Source: Actinomycetota bacterium (GTDB lineage: Bacteria > Actinomycetota > Thermoleophilia > Solirubrobacterales > Thermoleophilaceae). From it: a DNA stretch of 8,685 nt. The notes under the pieces are model-generated. The model saw only the letters and a program-made list of their open reading frames with translations, did not search any database and was not told where the DNA came from. The stretch lies in NCBI GenBank assembly GCA_005885165.1, contig VAXR01000009.1, forward strand, positions 1 to 8,685, written 5' to 3'. A program made the position numbers and the translations under genes. Positions 5,397 to 8,685 of this stretch are shown here, one piece after another; the stretch's first letter is position 1, and each line of letters begins with the position of its first letter.

Positions 5397-6692
5397 TTGG
5401 CCGTTGACTGGCTGACAACCGAGGACGAGCGCATACTCGCGCTCGAGGGCCCGGTAGTGGCCGGGCATACGTGCAAGGTCATCGAGCTCTCCGACGCGGC
5501 GGGGCTCTCGCTCGAGGAGCTCCGCCCGCATATCGGTGCCCGCCTCGACGCCGCGCCGCAGCTGCGACGCCGGCTCGAGCCGAGCGTGCCGCCCCGCGAA
5601 CGGCCAGCGTGGGTGGACGATCCAGCCTTCGACATCGGACGGCACGTGCTGGAGCTCCCCCTTGGAGGACCGGTCGACCACGACGAGCTCCGCGACATCG
5701 TCGCCGGGCTGATGCACGCTCGACTCGACCGGGCGCGCCCGCTGTGGACCATCCACCTCGTCCCGGAGCTCGCCGGCGGCGGCGCGGCGCTCGTGTTGCG
5801 GATCCACCACGCGCTCGCCGACGGCCCGACGACCATGCGCATCTGCTCCGCAATCCTTTGGGAGCCGGTCGCGGGAGGCGGCGTCGGTCCTCCTCGCGAA
5901 GCGCCGCACCGCGGCCCCCGTGGCCCAAGCGCCCCGCAGGCGTCCGTCTCCTCCCCCACGCCGCGCGCAGCCCGAGCGCTCGACCGCGAGCTCCGCCCGG
6001 CCAGCGGTCGCTCCCCGCTCGAGGCGCGGATCTCAGCGAGGCGCGCCGTGGCGTTCGCCGCGGCGCCGCTGGCCGACGCCGTCCGTATCGAGAGGAGCGT
6101 GGAGGGCGCCACGGTGAACGACGTCCTGCTGTGCGCGGTGGCGGGCGGGCTACGCCGCGGCCTGCCGGGCGGGACGACCCTCCCCAGGCTGCGGGCGAAG
6201 GTGCCGGTAAGCATGCACCGGCCGGACGATGGCGCCGGCGTGGCGAACCGCGACTCATTCTTCTGCGTCGACCTCGACGTCAGCGAGGAGGATCCGATGA
6301 AGCGGCTCGACGCGATCCACCTCGGGACGACCGAGCGCAAGGTCGGGGGCGACGCCAGCGTGCTGGATGCCCTGCTCAACCGGGGTCCGCGCCGGTTCGC
6401 GCCGCTCTCCCGCCTGGCGGCGCGGTGGTCGATGAGCCCGCGCGTGTTCGCCCTTAACGTGTCGAACGTCCGCGGCCCGGCAGAGCCGCTGGCCGTGATC
6501 GGCCGGCCGGTCCGGGCCGTCTACGCGCTTGCCGAGGTGGCCAAGCGCCACGCGCTCAGGGTTGCGTGCCTGTCCGCCAGCGGCCAGGTGACGTTTGGCC
6601 TATGCGCCGACGCCGAGGCACTGGAGGACCTTGACGCGATCGCCGCGGGGATCGAGGCGGAAATCGGGGGCCTGCTGGCGCGGTCTATCTAG
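5397..6692 (+). CDS. Wax ester synthase / acyl-CoA:diacylglycerol acyltransferase (WS/DGAT)
   Basis: A 431-residue WS/DGAT, which joins acyl-CoA to diacylglycerol or a fatty alcohol to make triacylglycerol or wax ester at the membrane or lipid-body surface. The N-terminus LTTEDERILALEGP (6-19) is typical. The active-site motif HHALADG (137-143, catalytic His138) is intact and preceded by the conserved PLW (115-117). The C-terminal half has NDVLLCAVAGGLRR, PVSMHRPDD, NRDSFF and LNVSNVRGP, all family landmarks. The linker after the active-site domain (about 160-205) is Pro/Gly/Arg-rich. It is slightly shorter than the usual 450-490 residues, mostly in that linker. TTG 5397 is chosen because family homology begins within six codons and no ATG is available; a weak start right behind the acyltransferase stop suggests translational coupling. 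Confidence 0.93.
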   Translation: MAVDWLTTEDERILALEGPVVAGHTCKVIELSDAAGLSLEELRPHIGARLDAAPQLRRRLEPSVPPRERPAWVDDPAFDIGRHVLELPLGGPVDHDELRDIVAGLMHARLDRARPLWTIHLVPELAGGGAALVLRIHHALADGPTTMRICSAILWEPVAGGGVGPPREAPHRGPRGPSAPQASVSSPTPRAARALDRELRPASGRSPLEARISARRAVAFAAAPLADAVRIERSVEGATVNDVLLCAVAGGLRRGLPGGTTLPRLRAKVPVSMHRPDDGAGVANRDSFFCVDLDVSEEDPMKRLDAIHLGTTERKVGGDASVLDALLNRGPRRFAPLSRLAARWSMSPRVFALNVSNVRGPAEPLAVIGRPVRAVYALAEVAKRHALRVACLSASGQVTFGLCADAEALEDLDAIAAGIEAEIGGLLARSI

Positions 6693-6699
6693 GCCGATT

Positions 6700-6725
6700 C
6701 ACCGCTTTGCGCTGGCGTAACGGTG
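6700..6725 (+). terminator. Hairpin between the lipid operon and the STAS gene
   Basis: CACCG (6700-6704) pairs with CGGTG (6721-6725). After a two-base bulge TTGCG (6707-6711) pairs with CGTAA (6716-6720) around a CTGG loop, giving ten pairs with one G-T wobble. It begins eight bases after the WS/DGAT stop. There is no T tract, so it may be a U-less actinobacterial-style terminator, an RNA-processing site or a leader structure. The rest of 6693-6807 shows no clear promoter. Confidence 0.4.
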
Positions 6726-6807
6726 GACGCTCGTGTTAGGTTCGTCATATGCGCTTGCCGGCACCCTCCCGGCGCGCTCGACTCGCATCTATGGAATCCG
6801 GTCAGTC

Positions 6808-7194
6808 GTGGGCGTCCGCCTAGTCCCATTCGAGACCGAGCTCGAGGAGCTCGATGGCGACTCGCTGCGCCTTTACGTGCGCGGCGAGCTCGACCTTGCG
6901 ACGGCCTCCGCACTCGAGGAGGCTCTGCTCGACTGCGCTCGCGAAGAGCCCGAGCGGCTGGTGGTCGACCTCGCCGACGTGCCGTTCATGGACGCGACCG
7001 GACTGCGAGTGCTGATCGAGGGCCAGCGCAGGCAGAAGGAGACCGGCGGGGACCTCGTGATCGGCCGCCCGTCGCGTCAGGTTGCGCGCCTGCTCGAAGT
7101 GGCGGGCGAGCGCGCGCGATTTCGGATCGCGCGAGACGAGCCGCACTCGGGCCAGCGTGTGCGCGGGAGATCTTTCAGCCGCGAACGACGGTGA
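6808..7194 (+). CDS. STAS-domain anti-anti-sigma factor (RsbV/SpoIIAA-like)
   Basis: A 128-residue single STAS domain, the type that binds an RsbW-like kinase and frees a sigma factor or other target. Core elements: LRLYVRGELDLATASALEEAL (20-40), RLVVDLADVPFMDATGL (50-66) and GGDLVIGRPSRQVARLLEVAG (about 79-99). In RsbV and SpoIIAA the kinase phosphorylates the Ser right after the loop Asp (D-S-T/S-G); here the loop reads D62-A63-T64-G65, so that Ser is Ala and only the next residue, Thr64, could be modified. The C-terminal 25 residues are Arg-rich and run into the ATL gene. I chose GTG 6808 because 6733-6807 has much lower GC3 than the domain; GTG 6733 is the alternative. A likely partner is the ATPase encoded convergently at 7503-7949. 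Confidence 0.88.
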   Translation: MGVRLVPFETELEELDGDSLRLYVRGELDLATASALEEALLDCAREEPERLVVDLADVPFMDATGLRVLIEGQRRQKETGGDLVIGRPSRQVARLLEVAGERARFRIARDEPHSGQRVRGRSFSRERR

Positions 7195-7472
7195 CCCGTG
7201 ACGAGCGGGTGATCGCAGCGATCCGCGCGATCCCCGAGGGCTTCGTCCGGACCTACGGCGACGTCTCCCCCGGCGCCCCCCGCTTCGCCGGTCAGTTGCT
7301 CAGGACGATCCACGACCCGGGGATCCCCTGGTGGCGCGTCGTACGCGCCGACGGCTCACTCGCCGTAGGCGATCGCCAGCGCGCGCGGCTCGAGGCCGAG
7401 GGCGTGCCGTTCCGGCCCGGCACCGAGCGCGTCGATGTGCGCATCGCGCGCATCGTCGGGTACGCCCGATAG
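7191..7472 (+). CDS. Alkyltransferase-like (ATL) protein, MGMT DNA-binding domain without the reactive Cys
   Basis: A 93-residue protein made only of the helical DNA-binding domain of O6-alkylguanine-DNA alkyltransferase. ATL proteins bind O6-alkylguanine, flip it out and hand the lesion to nucleotide excision repair. Features: IRAIPEGFVRTYGDVSPGAP (11-30) with the base-flipping Tyr22, PRFAGQLLRT (30-39) with the likely arginine finger Arg31, and GIPWWRVVRADGSLA (44-58). In active MGMT the last motif is PCHRVV; here Cys is Trp47, as in several ATLs, and the usual His is also Trp (48). The C-terminal RLEAEGVPF is typical. GTG 7191 overlaps the STAS stop by four bases (GTGA), so the two are translationally coupled. 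The reading frame stays open upstream to 6723, but that part is the Arg-rich shadow of the STAS gene. Confidence 0.86.
   Translation: MTRDERVIAAIRAIPEGFVRTYGDVSPGAPRFAGQLLRTIHDPGIPWWRVVRADGSLAVGDRQRARLEAEGVPFRPGTERVDVRIARIVGYAR
7456..7469. terminator. Small hairpin at the end of the ATL gene
   Basis: TCGGG-TACG-CCCGA is a perfect 5-bp stem with a TACG tetraloop, ending one base before the ATL stop codon. It lies between two convergent genes whose stops are 30 bases apart and could help end transcription from either side. There is no T tract, and overlap with coding sequence makes it doubtful. Confidence 0.25.
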
Positions 7473-7502
7473 ACGTCGTAGCTAAGTCGGGGCGCCTGGG
7501 GG

Positions 7503-7949
7503 TCAGCGTTCGAGCTCGAACCAGACAGCGGTCCGCGGGGTCGTCTGGACGCCGAAGCGATCTGCAAGCTCCGGAACGAGGTGCAGCCCCCACCCGTGAA
7601 CCGCACCGTCATCCGGCACGCGAGGCGGCACGGCGAAACCGGGCCCGTCGTCCTCGACCACGCCTGCGATCGTCGTGGGGAAAACCAGCAGCCGCAGCGT
7701 CACCTGCGAGCTTTCGCTCGGCTTGCCGTGCTGGACCGCGTTTGTGACCAGCTCGCTCACGAGCAGTCGGAGCACGGCCAGCAGCTCCGGATCAAGAACT
7801 TGAGCTAGAAGCTCGACCGACTCGCGCGCCGCCCCCGGGGCCTGGCGTGTCGCCGGATAGGTGCGCTCGAGCGTCGCCGGGCGGTGGGAGACGAGCTCCT
7901 CACCGGCGGGCACCCGCCACCGGGGTGGAGCATCGATCGCGGGTGTCAT
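7503..7949 (-). CDS. RsbW/SpoIIAB-like ATPase (HATPase_c_2 anti-sigma / serine kinase type)
   Basis: A 148-residue GHKL-fold protein of the RsbW/SpoIIAB group, which bind a sigma factor and phosphorylate STAS partners, though many actinobacterial members have other targets. After about 25 N-terminal residues, TYPATRQAPGAARESVELLA (30-49) begins the domain. The N box is SELVTNAVQHG (65-75) with Asn70, the G1 box is VEDDGPGF (98-105) and the G2 box is GWGLHLV (119-125). The protein ends at the usual final strand, so it is full length, with all ATP-binding motifs kept. ATG 7949 is supported by GGGAGGG four bases upstream on the minus strand. It is convergent to STAS-ATL with 30 bases between stops. 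A partner-switching pair with the STAS protein is plausible; whether it is a sigma-factor antagonist cannot be told, as no sigma gene lies in the window. Confidence 0.92.
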   Translation of the reverse strand: MTPAIDAPPRWRVPAGEELVSHRPATLERTYPATRQAPGAARESVELLAQVLDPELLAVLRLLVSELVTNAVQHGKPSESSQVTLRLLVFPTTIAGVVEDDGPGFAVPPRVPDDGAVHGWGLHLVPELADRFGVQTTPRTAVWFELER

Positions 7950-8297
7950 CGCACCCTCCCTTCGGTCCCGCCGGCCGCCGGTCTCGTCGGTCGCAGTCCC
8001 GTTGTATGAAGGTCGAGATTACCGCGCGTTGGGAGAGGCCCGCGCCGCAACCCGCGCGCGGCCCCGCGAGCTCGGGTGAGTCGCGCTCGCAGCTGGGACT
8101 GAACCGCGTCGGCTGCCACGAGCACGAAGATCTCGACGGCGAGGTCGGGATCGATGTGGTTCTGAAGTCATCCGCGATCGTCAGAGCGCGACCATCTCGA
8201 TTGCACGTCCGAGGCGGATCTGTGATAGTGGCCGGTTCCTGACGGGAGTGGCGCTGACGCGTGGCGGCAGTGGCCGCGACCACGAAAGGGGCCGCCG
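7950..8297. other. Region of about 350 bp without a convincing gene
   Basis: This stretch separates the ATPase gene (minus) from a small plus-strand gene, so it should hold the promoters of both, but I see no consensus -35/-10 pair. It contains the ATPase ribosome-binding site at 7954-7960. Two weak open frames exist: plus 8006-8242 (78 codons, no ribosome-binding site) and minus 8125-7946 (GTG start, Arg-rich), whose TGA overlaps the ATPase ATG. Neither is supported enough to call. The last 40 bases hold a hairpin and the ribosome-binding site of the next gene. Confidence 0.6.
8261..8283 (+). promoter_or_regulatory. Hairpin in front of the small-protein gene
   Basis: GTGGCGGC (8261-8268), loop AGTG, GCCG (8273-8276), a three-base bulge and CCAC (8280-8283) form eight pairs. 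It ends one base before the AAAGGGG ribosome-binding site at 8285-8291. It may influence translation or be a chance GC-rich fold. Confidence 0.3.
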
Positions 8298-8519
8298 ATG
8301 AGCGGAACCCAGCGAATACCGGCTCTGACCATGTACCGGGCCGAGGTGTCCTGGCTCATGGAGCAGGGAGAGCGGTTCGGCGAGATCGAAGACGGGATCG
8401 ACCGGATCGTCGACCTCACGGAGGACGAGAAGGCCACGCTGTGGCTGTTTGCGTTCTCCCTCCGCAACCCGTGCGATCAGCAACGCGACGCGCGCGGGCA
8501 CCTGGCTGCGGTCGAGTAG
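8298..8519 (+). CDS. Small helical protein of unknown function (73 aa)
   Basis: I do not recognise a named family. The 73-residue protein is acidic and probably all alpha-helical: TMYRAEVSWLMEQGERFGEI (11-30) and GIDRIVDLTEDEKATLWLFAFSL (33-55) form two amphipathic helices rich in Glu, Trp and Leu, followed by a polar tail with one Cys. There is no signal peptide or membrane helix. Support comes from AAAGGGG at 8285-8291, six bases before the ATG, high GC3 and a protein-like composition with regular hydrophobic spacing, which the other frames here lack. The next gene begins 10 bases after the stop, so the two are probably co-transcribed. Closeness to the STAS/ATPase block raises, but does not prove, a stress-related role. 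Confidence 0.72.
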   Translation: MSGTQRIPALTMYRAEVSWLMEQGERFGEIEDGIDRIVDLTEDEKATLWLFAFSLRNPCDQQRDARGHLAAVE

Positions 8520-8529
8520 AGGGGGCGAG

Positions 8530-8685
8530 ATGAGCCAACAGACGCAGACGCGCAACACGCGCGCCGGGATGGGGCGCGCTCAAGGCCAGGTGAGGAGCAT
8601 GGAGCGCTACCGGCGCTCGCAGGGGCTGGTGCGAAGGGGGACACGGGAGGCGGCAGAGCGGCCACACCCGCTCGAGTTCGACGAG
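8530..8685 (+). CDS. Small basic protein of unknown function, cut by the window end
   Basis: The first 52 residues are visible and the frame is open at the window edge. It is strongly basic and polar (QQTQTRNTRAGMGRAQ, then MERYRRSQGLVRRGTREAAE) and turns acidic at HPLEFDE, where a conserved-looking segment may begin. Nothing hydrophobic is seen. AGGGGG (8520-8525), four bases before ATG 8530, supports the start, and the upstream small gene ends at 8519. A nucleic-acid-binding or disordered N-terminus is possible, but I name no function. Confidence 0.55.
   Translation, partial: MSQQTQTRNTRAGMGRAQGQVRSMERYRRSQGLVRRGTREAAERPHPLEFDE

Noticed and set aside
4403..6379. Very long minus-strand open frame (658 codons) antisense to the acyltransferase and WS/DGAT genes
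   Set aside because: The translation is Ser/Arg/Pro-rich without any family motif, while the plus strand carries two complete, motif-bearing enzymes. It is a high-GC shadow frame.
6733..6807. Earlier GTG start for the STAS protein
   Set aside because: GC3 is about 64 percent here, well below the domain itself, and the STAS fold starts right after 6808. GGTGG before 6733 keeps it possible.
7946..8167. Minus-strand open frame ending in an ATGA overlap with the ATPase gene
   Set aside because: The first 25 codons have high GC3 and a helix-like stretch (IDPDLAVEIFVLVAADAV), and the overlap is tempting. But there is no start before GTG 8125, no ribosome-binding site, and the rest is Arg/Gly-rich.
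8006..8242. Plus-strand open frame of 78 codons starting at ATG 8006
   Set aside because: No ribosome-binding site, no recognisable motif and a mixed polar composition. It may be a small gene but cannot be supported.
8239..8267. Imperfect 15-base tandem repeat of CTGACG...GTGGCG
   Set aside because: Only two degenerate copies in GC-rich DNA; chance is likely.
1..8685. Mobile element, CRISPR array, tRNA/rRNA or phage genes
   Set aside because: No transposase or integrase motif, no regularly spaced repeats and no tRNA-like fold seen on either strand.

Overview
The window is high-GC, densely packed bacterial chromosome with strong G/C bias at third codon positions. GTG and TTG starts, a wax ester synthase/DGAT-type acyltransferase and a STAS / RsbW-like ATPase pair point to an actinobacterium. 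Thermoleophilia (Solirubrobacterales-like) is my best guess, from general gene style only. I see no rRNA, tRNA, CRISPR array, insertion sequence or phage gene.

Layout: (1) 8-3167, envelope genes. A membrane-anchored esterase (minus) is divergent from, and apparently overlaps, a four-helix membrane protein of unknown function (plus). The 3' end of that gene overlaps the 3' end of a large MprF/LysX-like membrane protein with a DUF2156 aminoacyl-phospholipid synthase domain (minus). (2) 3209-4382, a divergent MarR regulator / YceI pair. The 54-bp intergenic region holds two face-to-face sigma70-type promoters and two copies of a TGTTGA-N4-TCAACA inverted repeat, and a clear intrinsic terminator follows marR. 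(3) 4421-6692, a two-gene lipid operon: a PlsC-like acyltransferase, then a WS/DGAT. A GATT-N15-GGGTAT sequence like actinobacterial SigB/SigF promoters lies just before the first gene. (4) 6700-7949, a stress/signalling block: a STAS anti-anti-sigma protein whose stop codon overlaps the start of an alkyltransferase-like (ATL) DNA-repair protein, and, convergent to them, an RsbW-type ATPase. (5) 7950-8685, about 350 bp without a convincing gene, then two small plus-strand genes of unknown function, the second cut by the window end.

How the genes may work together: regions 1-3 share an envelope and lipid theme (aminoacyl-phospholipid synthesis, isoprenoid-binding YceI, glycerolipid acylation, triacylglycerol or wax ester synthesis, an extracytoplasmic esterase). 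Region 4 looks like a partner-switching stress module joined to alkyl-damage repair. A link between the SigB/SigF-like sequence before the lipid operon and the nearby STAS/ATPase genes is attractive but is inference. The best-supported unusual points are the marR-yceI control region, the overlapping genes around 917-970 and 1389-1489, the DATG variant of the STAS phosphorylation loop, and the STAS-ATL overlap with a PWWR active-site variant.
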